Below are positions 50,771 through 62,700 of a stretch of 64,000 nucleotides of DNA, piece by piece. Origin of the DNA: Histomonas meleagridis. Taxonomy: Eukaryota > Parabasalia > Tritrichomonadida > Dientamoebidae. Within the stretch, counting starts at the first letter, position 1, and each line of letters starts with the position of its first letter. The notes below the pieces were generated by a model. That model saw nothing but the letters and a program-made list of their open reading frames with translations. It did no database searches and was not told where the DNA came from. The DNA is taken from assembly GCA_020186115.1 (NCBI GenBank), contig WSYJ01000183.1, positions 1-64,000 on the forward strand. The letters run 5' to 3'. A program made the position numbers and the translations under genes.

Positions 50771-53700
50771 TTATTCATTTTCCATTCCAATACTATTGGT
50801 TATTGCGGTTGTTAACTTCTCTCTCATAATTTCAACAGTTTCATACTTAGGAACTAAAATTCTTTTGAAACAAGTTACAGCAGAAGGATAAAAGTTTAAA
50901 GGATTATCATTGAACTCGACATATATAGCAAAGTTTGGGAAATCATTAAAATTTGGATGCGAAGGCTGAGCAATTGTAAAAGTCAAGAATTTTGTCATCA
51001 ATTCTTTATCGAATTCTTCCAAAACAGTTATAAATGAATTTTTCAATTTTTCATTTTCATTAATAAATATCAAATGTTCAATAATTCCTTTTTTATCAAT
51101 ATTATTTGCACAACATAAATATTTAAGTAATCCATCACTTAATAATTTTGGATCATTAATATTTTGATTCGACCAAAATCCATTCCGAATTAACAAAAGC
51201 CATTTTTCGATAGATTTAATTCTTATATCAATTACAATCCTTTCATATACATCAATAAATTCTTTATCAATCGGTTTATCAATAGGAAATCCATTAATTA
51301 ATTTCGAAGAATTATCCCAATCATTATAAACCCAAAAATGACCAAAAGAATTTTTATTATTTTTCATATTTTCAATTTCATTCTTTAACATAATATCATT
51401 TTCATATATATCATTCATTGTTAACGATTTTCCAGATAAAAATTTCCAAACAAAATCTGGAAATCGAATATTTTGTGGTAATGATAATCGAATTATTGAA
51501 CCTAAAATAATACCAAATGCATAAAATATATCTTCTAAATCTTTATTAGGATTTGTAGGATAAGGAATTACATCATAAGTTTTTGATCCAATAAAATTAG
51601 GAGCAACTATACATAATCCTGTTTTAATATTTAAAAATGAATCAGCTGCCATCATTACTGTTTGATATGTTACACCTCCATCATCAAAAGCTTTATCATT
51701 TTTGAACCTTATTCCCCATATTGGAAATTGATATCGTCTTGCGATTTGTCTAATTTTTCGCGAAAATTGATATATCATACTATCTTTAACATTATTTGAA
51801 TGACCAATAATAAATTCATTTGCTTTAAAAGCATCATATTCGATTTTGTGTAGAGTAAAGAGTTGATATATTCTTTTCATTTTAGGTTCAATTTCGCGTG
51901 TGATTTGTAATATAGAACATCGACTTTTATATTGTATTAAATTCGAATTTTCGTTTATAAGTTTTAACATTTCTTTTTCAATGTTATTTCGTTCTTTATT
52001 ATTAATTTTTAGATATAATGAATTAATTATATATAAAAGAACTGCTTTACATTGTACTGTAATTATTCCAAATTTTTTTATGAGTTTTCTCATTTCAAGT
52101 GTTTGGAATTTAAATGAATTGAAATCTTCATGAATAAAATCAAATGTTGAACATTGAGAAAGAAATTCATTTGTGTCTTCATCTTTCCATTCTATTGCAA
52201 ATTTTTTAATACAACTTTCGAATCTATTTAAATCTTTTACTTCATTTTTCTTTAAAATTCGATAAACTTTAACATTAACTTCTTTTATATCATTTGAATT
52301 CCAATTAATAAATTTTATATTATTTGGATCTAAAACATATTCAATAACTTCTTTTGAATTATACGTTTTAGATGAAATTTTTTCTTTATTGTCTTCATTC
52401 GAAGATATTATTACTTGAATTTTATTTGAACAAGTAAATGTTAATATATATAAAACTTTTTCTTTATTTGGATTTGTAATTTTTATATAATTATTTTTAA
52501 CTTCATAAGGACATTCATCTTTTTTACACATTTTATATCTTATACATTTTGTAACAGATTCATAAATAGTAATAAAATCCCAAAATGGAAAATTATCTAA
52601 ATGATTATAATGTTTTATTAATTGAAATATATGAAATAAAGTTTTTGGTTTTAAATTCTCTTTAAGTAAATCAATATCTAAAATATCATTTTTATAGTAA
52701 CATTTTTTAGAAAATGCTGTTAAACCCATTCGTTCTTTTTCTGTTTTTAAGAATATATTTAAGTAATCATTGTTTGGATTATTTTTTGTTAAATATATTA
52801 AATGATTTAAATAAAATTGGTTATAATCATTTGGTGTGAAATCTAATTTTCTTTGTATATAACATAGAAATTCTGGAAGAAACTTTTTAATCATTGGTGA
52901 ATCTATTATCCAACAATCAATCAATGCAAGTTTTACATTAATACGTTGTTCTGAAGTAGTACAATATTCACTAAATATCCATAACATAAATAAAAATATT
53001 ATTGGAGTATTAATTATCCAATTTCCATAATTATCCATTTTAATTATTCCTTTTGAATCATCTGAAAATGTTATTACGTAATCATTTTCTTTTGGTTGGA
53101 AATTTTGTGCATCTTTTGGTGGAATAAAAATGAAATCTCTTTTATAAAGAAGATTATGATATTTATAATCACCAGCCATTTTTACAAGTTCTTTTCCAAA
53201 AGAATCCATAAATTCTTTTGTTGTGATGAGTTTTTTAATAGCAAGATATATAAATTGAAAATATTTGTTTTGAAGTAAACTATTAGAACAGTTTTGGAAA
53301 AATCCTAAATCAAGATTAAATGGGAATTTTTCATTTATAATTTTAAGTTTTTCTGATCCTATAAGTGATATAATTGCAGATCGTATAAATAATAATTGGA
53401 TTTTTTCATTAATCGATTCAATATTATATAATATCATTAATGAAATTAAAACGCTTTTTAATTGATCACACATTTTAATTTCAATGTTTTCATTTAATGA
53501 TGATAATGTATCTATTGATAAATTAAATTTTTTCATCATATCAATTTGCATAGAATCAGCTTCTTTGAAATAAAATGAATTATATTTTTCTCTATTAAGT
53601 TTTGATTTATTAATATGAATTATTTCATTAGAAGTTACATCTATAATATCACTTAAATATATGTTGAGATCATATGTAAAAACATTTGTTTTTTCTTCAG

Positions 53701-56700
53701 ATTTCATTACATCGATTTGGATTTTATTAAAAGATTGAATAATAAATTCAATAACAGTTATATTATCAGCATAAAACTCAAAGCCATTAATTCCAATTTT
53801 TTTATTATCGAAATCATAATCAATCAAAATATTATTTTCGAAAATATCAATTTTTTTATCAGTACCACATATTATACCTGATGGAAATTCAACATATATA
53901 TCACTTTTATTCCTAAACACAATATAACATTTATCATCGCATTTAATATCCAAAACAAAATATTTATATTTCGTTAAACCATATGCAATTAAATGACACC
54001 AACCATTTTGTTCAATTCTACAAATATCTGGATTATTATTTTCTAAGAATTTTTGATGATATGTTTTATTCTTTTGATTATCTTCATAATGTTTCATTTT
54101 TTCTCCGAGAATTTTATTTTTTATAATATTTTTCATAAAACAATAGTTATAATAATCAGAAAATGGTTTCATTGAAAATGCAATTGAGTTAACATCAATA
54201 ATATTATAAATATTTACATTTTCTTCATAGATATAACGAATTAATGTTTGAATATATAACTTATTTAAAAATGGAATTTCAGGATTTAAACATATATTCT
54301 TAAATGATAAAATTTTCTCAAAATCTATAAAATTCTTTAAGTTAAGCTTTTCTCCTTGATCTGTTTCATAAATCTTTTTTTCTGTGAAAGGAACACGTTG
54401 ACTATTCGGAGTTACTGGAACTTTTAAACATTTTTTACCTAAATCTTTAATACTTAACCATTTTCCTTCTTCATTTCTAAATACAAATGGTTCATCAAGT
54501 TCAGTTCCATCTGAAGCAACAACAGCAAAAAAAAGATGAATTAAACTAATTGGAGATTTATTCGTAATTTGATAAAAAATCGATTCAGTAACAATAGAAA
54601 TATCTGATTTTTGATTTAAAAGTTCACGAAATTCATATATAATTAATGAAAATGTAGAAGACACATAGTACAATTGAAGCCATCTCTTATCAAATTTTAT
54701 AACTTTATTTAAATAGTATATACATTCTTCTACATCTAAAGTAGTTTGATTCTTTATTATATCAAAAAAAAGTTTTACTAACGATTTATGATATATCCAT
54801 TCATTTATACTTAATATTTTATCAAGAATTTCTTTGGCATTACAATTATGAAATGCATTATCCGAGAAATTAAAAACGATCATGATAAAATATTCATATG
54901 TTTCAGGTTGATAAATTTCTTTTATTATAGTATTTGTTTCGATTGCTAATCCAATAATAGTTATTACAATAGGAAGACTATTTGTATGAATATATCCTCT
55001 TAAACGATTTAATATTTCAACAGCTAAATTATGTAAACTTTTACATGTTCCAAAAATTGTATATAAAGCTTCTAATCCTGAAAGTATTCCAAATCTTTGA
55101 ATCGAATCAAGTAAAAATTCACAAACATTTCTAAATATTGATACTTCATTATTATTTAAATATTTTAAAGGTAATAAATAATCAAGTTTTTTATATGATT
55201 TAATTCGTAATAACCCATTTATTATTAATATTGCGAAACTTTCATTTTTTATCAGATTTTGACAAATAAATCCAATTTTAGTGAAACCATCTTTTATAAT
55301 TTGGATCCTTAATGGTAATAAATTTAATGTTTTATAAAATAATTCGGGATCATTATTCTTAATAAAGTTTTCAAGTTTTTTCAAATATTCATCTTGTACA
55401 TTTGGATTGTTCATAAAATCTTTTAAAGATGGACTAAGTCTATTTAATGTGAGAATATTAATCACAAGTTGATATACTTTATTCTCATCTCCACTTCTTT
55501 TAATATATAGAAAATAATTACTTTCTTTTATTACCCATGACACAATTTTCCTCATTTCCTTAGTTACATTATTTTTAGATTTTTCTAAAAGAAACACATC
55601 AAAAATATTAAATTGATTTAAAACAGCAGCTAAAAGAAGCTTACTAATGAATTTTATTTGTTTTAATTTCAAATTTGGGAATTTTTTTTGAAGAAATTCA
55701 AACATTTGATCATAATCTTCTGAAATAAAACGAATAATATTTTTTTGAAAAAAAAGAGCAAAATAATCATTTTTATAACTAGATAAATAATCATCATAAT
55801 TTAGAATTCTTATATTAGCATTGTGATAATTAGATTTGAATAACCATAAATATTCGATTTCATTCTTAAAAATTCCTTTTCCACTTATTAAATTTTTTAG
55901 TGCAGTTATATAATTTATTAAAAAGAAAAAGATATCAATTAACCCCATGTTAAATCCAATAAAATTATAAATTTCAAATATATCTTGAGCATAACAACTT
56001 GTAACTTTAGTAGAAATTGCATATGAAGAAAGTAATGGAGGAGAAAGTGCATAAAAATTAATAAATAAAGTTGATATAATTGGATCATAAGTGATATTCT
56101 TATGTAAAATAGTCAAGTTTTTAAGGATTTTTTTATAATTTTTATTTAAAATTTCAATATAATCACATATATTTTCGATTTTTTTATCGAATATCATCGA
56201 ATCTTTTTTAATATCTTCTACAACAGAATCAATCAAATTTTCTTGACATATAAGAAAATAATCAACTAGCCAACAATTATCTATTGTTGATTGATTTTCC
56301 CAATGAGTTCCAAATAAATTTTCTAAAAATTCATTGTTAATAAAAATCTTTGATGAAAGTTTCGAATACCAAAGTTGACGAAGGACCCAATCTAAATAAG
56401 ATGAATACATATTTATGTTTTCATTATTTGAAAACAATATTCTCAAGAAATAAAGAAATTCACACGAATTTGAATCATAAAACAAATCGACATTATTTAT
56501 AATTACACCAAAAATTAAGTTTTTCGTTTCTTTATCTGAAATATTAATATAATCTATTAAATATTGTTTAATAATTTGTGCCACTTTTTGGCAACGATGT
56601 TTTGTTAAGTTTAAATCTAAAAGAAGAAGAAGTGCTTTTAAAAGTTCTTTATTTGGATCAATTTCCATAATTAATTGGACAAATTCAATTATTTGATTTT

Positions 56701-57901
56701 CATCTTTTAAAATTAGTTTTTTAGGAATTACACGTGAAAAAGATAAATTCAACATTTTATCAAAGAGAATTTGATCAAAAGTTTTATTATTAATTTTTTG
56801 AAAATATGAATCATTTAATAAAATATTAGTAGCACCTTTACAAGAATAAGAAGTAATTATATGTTTATCATTAACTTTTGTTGCAACAAATATAACTTCA
56901 TGATATGAATTAATTGTTGCTGATTCTATTTCATCATTTATTTCTTTATATATATTATTATTTGATGAAATTGTTCCATCTAATAAAGAAGTCATTACAA
57001 AACTTTTATTTTTATTTAAAACGGAGATTATCATTCCATTTGTTATATAAATAAAATCATTGTTTACTTTTTTGAAAACTTCTTTCAAAGGAAAATCAAA
57101 TTTTTTAGTTAATTTATCATTACTAAACGTAATTGAGTTATTATCATGAAATAATAAATAAGTTGAACCATTTGAACACCCTGCTATAATATTGTTATTT
57201 TCGTCTTCTATTATTTCAATAGGATTTAAATTATCATTTTCGATATCAGATAAAAGAAACTTAATTTCTTTAGATTTTGATATAATATGTAAATATAAAA
57301 TAGAACAAAACATAATGGAATTAGTATCAACAATATCATAAATATTTAAATTTACCTCTTTGGGTTCATCAATTATTGTTCCATTATAAATTTTATATAT
57401 CAATAAATTTTTTTCTTGATTTATAATAAATAAATGCATATCACTACTACACATGCAATGAATAAAAATTGAAGATTTCGTTGTTATTGATGAAATTGGC
57501 TGAGAGAAATCATAAGCAATAGGAATACTAATGTGTGAATTTTGAATTTTTTCTAAAAATTTTGAAGTAATTAAATTGGTTACTTTTAGAAACCTTTTAT
57601 TAATCTCAGTTTCTTCAATTGCAGAATTTAAACATATTTCTTTAATTAGAGATCTCATTTGATTAAGTTCCTTTAATAAAATTGTAATTTTATCGATTGT
57701 TAATTCATTAGAACTTTCAAGTTGAACAATTGGTATGTCAAGAAAATGAAGAGATTTAAAGAACCTCCTGTGTTTACTCCGAGAAATTGCAAGCTTTTGG
57801 CAAAAGTTCATGTTTTCAATATATACAAATAAATCAATATAATTTTTTTTGTGAACGTACATTTCATGAATGCTTGACCACCGGATAGTTGAACGAATCA
57901 T
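50771..57901 (-). CDS. Giant HECT-type E3 ubiquitin ligase
   Basis: 2376 aa from the first in-frame ATG at 57901. The HECT domain fills the last 350 residues: FDDGGVTYQTVMMAADSF, an N-lobe with YAFGIILGSIIRLSLPQNI, and a C-lobe with FYPSAVTCFKRILVPKYETV. The catalytic cysteine is in VTCF (codon 50870-50872), followed by KL..AI as in the family. HECT enzymes take ubiquitin from an E2 on this cysteine and pass it to substrates. The rest is helical and asparagine/isoleucine-rich without recognisable RCC1, WW or C2 domains, so the subclass is open. Odd point: 58 protein-like codons precede the ATG (up to 58075) and end on TTG, so the N-terminus may be wrong or the sequence may have a base error there. 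Confidence 0.93.
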   Translation of the reverse strand: MIRSTIRWSSIHEMYVHKKNYIDLFVYIENMNFCQKLAISRSKHRRFFKSLHFLDIPIVQLESSNELTIDKITILLKELNQMRSLIKEICLNSAIEETEINKRFLKVTNLITSKFLEKIQNSHISIPIAYDFSQPISSITTKSSIFIHCMCSSDMHLFIINQEKNLLIYKIYNGTIIDEPKEVNLNIYDIVDTNSIMFCSILYLHIISKSKEIKFLLSDIENDNLNPIEIIEDENNNIIAGCSNGSTYLLFHDNNSITFSNDKLTKKFDFPLKEVFKKVNNDFIYITNGMIISVLNKNKSFVMTSLLDGTISSNNNIYKEINDEIESATINSYHEVIFVATKVNDKHIITSYSCKGATNILLNDSYFQKINNKTFDQILFDKMLNLSFSRVIPKKLILKDENQIIEFVQLIMEIDPNKELLKALLLLLDLNLTKHRCQKVAQIIKQYLIDYINISDKETKNLIFGVIINNVDLFYDSNSCEFLYFLRILFSNNENINMYSSYLDWVLRQLWYSKLSSKIFINNEFLENLFGTHWENQSTIDNCWLVDYFLICQENLIDSVVEDIKKDSMIFDKKIENICDYIEILNKNYKKILKNLTILHKNITYDPIISTLFINFYALSPPLLSSYAISTKVTSCYAQDIFEIYNFIGFNMGLIDIFFFLINYITALKNLISGKGIFKNEIEYLWLFKSNYHNANIRILNYDDYLSSYKNDYFALFFQKNIIRFISEDYDQMFEFLQKKFPNLKLKQIKFISKLLLAAVLNQFNIFDVFLLEKSKNNVTKEMRKIVSWVIKESNYFLYIKRSGDENKVYQLVINILTLNRLSPSLKDFMNNPNVQDEYLKKLENFIKNNDPELFYKTLNLLPLRIQIIKDGFTKIGFICQNLIKNESFAILIINGLLRIKSYKKLDYLLPLKYLNNNEVSIFRNVCEFLLDSIQRFGILSGLEALYTIFGTCKSLHNLAVEILNRLRGYIHTNSLPIVITIIGLAIETNTIIKEIYQPETYEYFIMIVFNFSDNAFHNCNAKEILDKILSINEWIYHKSLVKLFFDIIKNQTTLDVEECIYYLNKVIKFDKRWLQLYYVSSTFSLIIYEFRELLNQKSDISIVTESIFYQITNKSPISLIHLFFAVVASDGTELDEPFVFRNEEGKWLSIKDLGKKCLKVPVTPNSQRVPFTEKKIYETDQGEKLNLKNFIDFEKILSFKNICLNPEIPFLNKLYIQTLIRYIYEENVNIYNIIDVNSIAFSMKPFSDYYNYCFMKNIIKNKILGEKMKHYEDNQKNKTYHQKFLENNNPDICRIEQNGWCHLIAYGLTKYKYFVLDIKCDDKCYIVFRNKSDIYVEFPSGIICGTDKKIDIFENNILIDYDFDNKKIGINGFEFYADNITVIEFIIQSFNKIQIDVMKSEEKTNVFTYDLNIYLSDIIDVTSNEIIHINKSKLNREKYNSFYFKEADSMQIDMMKKFNLSIDTLSSLNENIEIKMCDQLKSVLISLMILYNIESINEKIQLLFIRSAIISLIGSEKLKIINEKFPFNLDLGFFQNCSNSLLQNKYFQFIYLAIKKLITTKEFMDSFGKELVKMAGDYKYHNLLYKRDFIFIPPKDAQNFQPKENDYVITFSDDSKGIIKMDNYGNWIINTPIIFLFMLWIFSEYCTTSEQRINVKLALIDCWIIDSPMIKKFLPEFLCYIQRKLDFTPNDYNQFYLNHLIYLTKNNPNNDYLNIFLKTEKERMGLTAFSKKCYYKNDILDIDLLKENLKPKTLFHIFQLIKHYNHLDNFPFWDFITIYESVTKCIRYKMCKKDECPYEVKNNYIKITNPNKEKVLYILTFTCSNKIQVIISSNEDNKEKISSKTYNSKEVIEYVLDPNNIKFINWNSNDIKEVNVKVYRILKKNEVKDLNRFESCIKKFAIEWKDEDTNEFLSQCSTFDFIHEDFNSFKFQTLEMRKLIKKFGIITVQCKAVLLYIINSLYLKINNKERNNIEKEMLKLINENSNLIQYKSRCSILQITREIEPKMKRIYQLFTLHKIEYDAFKANEFIIGHSNNVKDSMIYQFSRKIRQIARRYQFPIWGIRFKNDKAFDDGGVTYQTVMMAADSFLNIKTGLCIVAPNFIGSKTYDVIPYPTNPNKDLEDIFYAFGIILGSIIRLSLPQNIRFPDFVWKFLSGKSLTMNDIYENDIMLKNEIENMKNNKNSFGHFWVYNDWDNSSKLINGFPIDKPIDKEFIDVYERIVIDIRIKSIEKWLLLIRNGFWSNQNINDPKLLSDGLLKYLCCANNIDKKGIIEHLIFINENEKLKNSFITVLEEFDKELMTKFLTFTIAQPSHPNFNDFPNFAIYVEFNDNPLNFYPSAVTCFKRILVPKYETVEIMREKLTTAITNSIGMENE

Positions 57902-58150
57902 ATTATGAGGCGAATCACATAATTGAGGTGCTGATGTTGCGATAAAAAGATTACAATAAATGTTCACTGGCGTTTCTTCTTCAAAACCTTTTTGATGAAA
58001 TGATGCTTCTTTGTACTTATCGTGGTGAAATAAAAAGCATTTTTGATTGTCCAAGGAATCGTTTTTTTGTTTCAAGTTGAATTTTGAGTTGAAAATTCAC
58101 ATAAAAGTGACAAAATCATGAGGTTCTGTACAGAAATTTTTCATTTGAAT
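57902..58150 (-). promoter_or_regulatory. Start region of the HECT gene
   Basis: Codons continue upstream of the ATG in frame to a TGA near 58100. On the minus strand GTCACTTTTATGTG at about 58100-58113 contains TCACTTTT, which fits the trichomonad initiator TCAYW. If transcription begins there, translation should start close by, in the frame that lacks an ATG. Confidence 0.35.
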
Positions 58151-59059
58151 CATTTACTTATTAGGGTGGTGCAATTGATGAGTTATAACTCATGCTTCAA
58201 CAAGTGCAGAATCGCATTTTGTTTGGCACAATTATTATTTTCTTGCCGGAAAAGGTGATCCATTATTGTTATCATATAAATTAAAATAAAAAATAATCGT
58301 TTGGAAGAAGACCAAATGAGAAATCAATAAAATGGAAATATTTTGATTTTGTACGTATAAAATAAAATAGAGTATAAATCACAAAATAAGTTTAACAAAA
58401 TATATTTATAATAAATATAAAATATAAATGAAATCTATCGAAAATTTTTTCAATACACTAACGTCGAATATTTATAAATTAAAATACAGTCACGGACAAG
58501 TAAAAATCCCACTGGCCGACTAAAAATACCCACATTAATTAGTATATATTAATATGTTAGTATAAATGTTGATTTTCAAACAATTCTGAACGTGAAACCT
58601 TTAGCCCGAATCTTCATTTAAAGAAATTTGATAACTTGTTGTAAAAGTGTAAATAATCTTTGAACAATATTATTGACAAATACATATAAGTTATATTGCT
58701 AATGTCTAAAATAAAAATAATAAATAAAGTACGAGTTGCCTCCAAATGTAGGCTTTCAAACATTATATATACATGATGAAAAACATATATATATATTAAA
58801 ATTTACATTGATTTAACAAAGATTTTTAAGTTGTTGTATTCGACGGTTTATTTCCAAGACAGAATTTGAGATGAAAACGATTATGTAAACTATACATTGC
58901 ATTCAATTATAAATGAATTGACACAAAAGTGGCATTTCATATGGAATTTCAAGCAAAAATCCAAATTCATGGGAACGAATGGGAAACATTACAATATATT
59001 ATGAATTTAATATTCAAGTTAAACAAAGAAAATATCATTTTTGACACAATTACAATTAT
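58151..59059. other. Gene-free stretch
   Basis: AT-rich, with nothing convincing. CGACGGTTTATTTCC at about 58840 resembles the AACGG motif, but no gene is next to it. Confidence 0.55.
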
Positions 59060-59450
59060 TTAATTTATTTCTTCATTTTTATTTTCAATGCAACCACCTT
59101 CTTCTCTTTTAACTACTCTTAAATCTTTTAAATCACATTTATTTCCAATTCTAAAAATGTGCATCCCATAAGATGCGTTAGTTTTAATATTAATTTCAAT
59201 CAAGTGCGTTATGTTTTCAAATGAGCCACAATTAGAAACATCATAAATTATTAAAATACCATGGTTTAAGTTTAATATTTGTATTATCTTCAAGTTTAAT
59301 AATTTTGTTGTAAAAATCAATACGAGCTATTGACAATGCATTTCCTACGAATCTGTTGTGAATCAACCGATTGATAAAATGTGTTTTTCCTACACCAAAA
59401 TCACCAAACACCGAAATTCTCAACTTCCATTTGTAAACTTCAATAAAAGT
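59060..59450 (-). pseudogene. Broken relative of the small GTPase at 32615
   Basis: One frame gives LRISVFGDFGVGKTHFINRL and FYNKIIKLEDNTNIKL; the second gives GILIIYDVSNCGSFENI and GNKCDLKDLRVVK. These are the P-loop, the core strands and the NKCD motif of the same Ras-like type. The first frame has no ATG; ATGGAA stands one base out of frame just before (about 59428). The switch II region and the last helices are missing and the frame is broken in between. A pseudogene. Confidence 0.8.
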
Positions 59451-59483
59451 AAAGTGATTTAACGTCTTTTTTGGACTTGGCAA

Positions 59484-59717
59484 CTTTTATAATGTTGCTG
59501 AAAGACTTTGTAATATAATTTTTAAAGAAAAATATTATTACCTTAAGATGTGATTACCTTTTATATCATTTAATTTTCGATATTACGTCTTTTGACTTTT
59601 TTTTTGAGATTTCACAATTTCAAATTTACCCCAAAATGTAAAACATTTTATTTCATAAAGCGGTCAACAAACAAAAAATTAATATATTTTTCATATTTAG
59701 AATCAAAGTCAAATATT
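59484..59717. other. Short gene-free stretch
   Basis: AT-rich, nothing recognisable. It is the 3' flank of the DOCK gene and upstream DNA of the GTPase relic. Confidence 0.45.
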
Positions 59718-62700
59718 TTAAAATATGAGATTAGCAGTTATTGGGTCAATTCTTCCCTTATATGGTTCATTTGATATCTTCTCCAAGTCACATTTCTCCA
59801 AGAACTTATTAATTGATTCGAAACATTTTTCTGTTCCTTCGATATCCTTCATTGCATTAATTAACTTCCCAATAACCGCTAACCGCTCTCTAAGTTCTTT
59901 TGACAGTTTTTTGGCACTTTTCGGATCCTTGTTTTTCAATGCATCGATAGCAACCGCCAATGGAGAAGGCAAACTGACAACCGACGATACAATGCTAATT
60001 AACCTTTGTGATTCTGTGCCCGATATTTCTTCTGCTCTCAAACCTCTATCGTCAACTTTTTCATATTCAAAATAAATTTCCACTTCATCAGATGCCACTT
60101 TTAAGTTTTTCAGTGCGTTATTGATGTAATCCTCCAAAACTTTGACAACTGCCACTTTTCCAGGTTTAAATTCTTCTATTGAAACTCCGTTATGATAATG
60201 AGGAACATTATCTTTAGTTTTAATGATTAAAGAATTTGTCTTCTCATTAATGGCGGATTTCTTATTGTCGAATTCTTCTATTTTACGTTTCAATTTAAAT
60301 CGCTTCCAACAATGCGCATGTTCGTTGTTATTTACAACATTTTCTTCAATAGGTTCAACAGGTACAATACATATTCCAGGCTTAGAACATGCTGATGAGT
60401 GATTCTTACAAAAATGTAAATTCTTTATTTCGCTTTGATAAATTTTATGCGATTTAATAGAGTTAATGAATTTCTCATCGATTTCGTCTTCTGTTTCATT
60501 TTCATCTATAGATACATAATAGACATTACGTATTGGTCTAATTCCATGACGAAACTCGACCAAGTAAAACGCCAATGGTGTATAATGTGTCGAATTATTA
60601 TGATTTGTATCTATAGATGAAAATATTCGCGATAATGTACTAAATGCTTCCAAGAATTCATTGTTATCAATGTTCAAATGTAGAAATGATAACTCTAATG
60701 ATAACAAAGGTCTAATAGTATAATAAAGTCGAGTCTTTTCACCTAATTCGATTGCTGTTCTAATTTCGCCGATAAGGTTTTGAATGGTTAATTTTGACTG
60801 TAACAATTTTGAGTACGCATTCACTTTTTCAAAGTTGATTTTAGTTTCCGATTGAATTTCAGGCAAAAACGAAAAATTGAATTCATTTTGGTGTCTGTAT
60901 TCAATTAACGGGTTCATTATCGGCTGGAAAATTGTCAAATTTTGGCTGTTTAACGTCTTCTTTTGGTTATTATTATTATTATTATTTCTTAATATTGTTG
61001 ATATTAAAGCCACGACATGAATTTGAGTAATGAAACAAGACACGTAATCATTATTTTCTTGGTTAATTTTGATGATTTTTCGTAACCATTTTAATCTTAA
61101 AATTGGAAATGTCTTAAATTCATCAGCGACTTTCATCGCATATTTACAAATAGTTTCGAAATCATTTTCAACATTTGATACTTTTTGGAATTCTTCAATA
61201 GTTTTTTTCGCTTGATTTGCAAGTTTAAGTTTATTGGATAATTCGGATAATACATTTTTGTCTTTCATAATGTTTAAGATGACATTAGAGAATTGATCAA
61301 TTACATTGATATAAACTGATGGTGACTTATGTAATATTATTGTTAGGAAGTCAATTGCATTTAATGAAAAGACATTAAATATTTCGGACTTATGTTGTTT
61401 GACTGTTTCTAATATGTTTTTCGCTGTTGATATAATAAAATCATTTGTTATGTTGTTACAAAAGGTCCTCAAGTCGGATTTCTCTGTGTGATATAACATA
61501 AATAATATAAATGATATGAATTTCGTGTTTTGTGGAATTATTAATGTTAATATTGGTAAAAGTGTTTTCGATATGATTTCGACTTTGATGTTCTTCGGAT
61601 AATTTTTAATGTTTAAACAAATCCTTGTTAAAAATTCATTTAACTCGACAATAGTTTTGGAATCCTTCGAATTAATTATAAACGATATAATTTCAATAAA
61701 CTTTTCAAAAAGTTTCGACTCAGAATTTTGTGTAGTCAAAGTGAGCGCAACGATAAAGTGCTTTGAATAGGAAAATACGTTCAAAAACGATATGTATAGC
61801 TTTGAAATTTGATCGACGTAAAACTTCGATTTCAATGCAAGTAAACTGTCAAAAATCTCCGAAAACAATTGAAGAAACTCATTGATGTCAAATAAGTTCA
61901 TGATCGTGAAGACAAAACTCGAACATCGTATCATGTTCTCATAAATTTCATCATAATTAGTTAACTTACCAACAATTAATTTGAACAATATCTTAATGAA
62001 ATCAATGACAATACGCTTTGAATAACTTCCTTTTTCATCAAAAATGGATACAGTTAGAATGTCAAAAAACACCGGCATGACAAACAAAAGTTTTTTCGAA
62101 TTAAAATCATTTTCATTTTCATTCTGGGCTCGTAATAAGTCTCCAATGACTCCATAGATTCTATTACACAAATGCATTGTTAGCGAAGTCGATTGTACTG
62201 CGGTTGGATAAAATATGTTAAATGCCCATTTGGAGATAAAATCTAAAACGAATTTATCGTTTTGTTGTGATTTGCTTATGTTATATATGAACGTAATTAA
62301 GTTTTCTAAATAGTTTTTGTTAAGATTTGATAATACATTTGCCAAAATTGGTAATATTTGTTTCCACCCCATTTTGTTTGGTATATTCAGAATGGTGTCC
62401 TCAGACATTTGCAGTAAAATTTCGGGTACATAAAATGTTTTTGGAAATTTGAAATTGCATTTGAAATATGTATCTTTCGGTTGATGTTTAGTATTGACTT
62501 TTAAGTAATCTTTGGGTATGTTTTTGGGGTCGTATAACGTAAATATTCCTTCTTTTTTGGGTGTGTTCAATGGAATGAATCCATATTTGTAAATTGTCGT
62601 TTCTTCTTTTTCGTTATTATATAGGTATAACGCAATGATTAAGTGCGCATCTTGTGGGTATTGACCATTAGAATAGATACGTATTATATCTGGAAACAAA

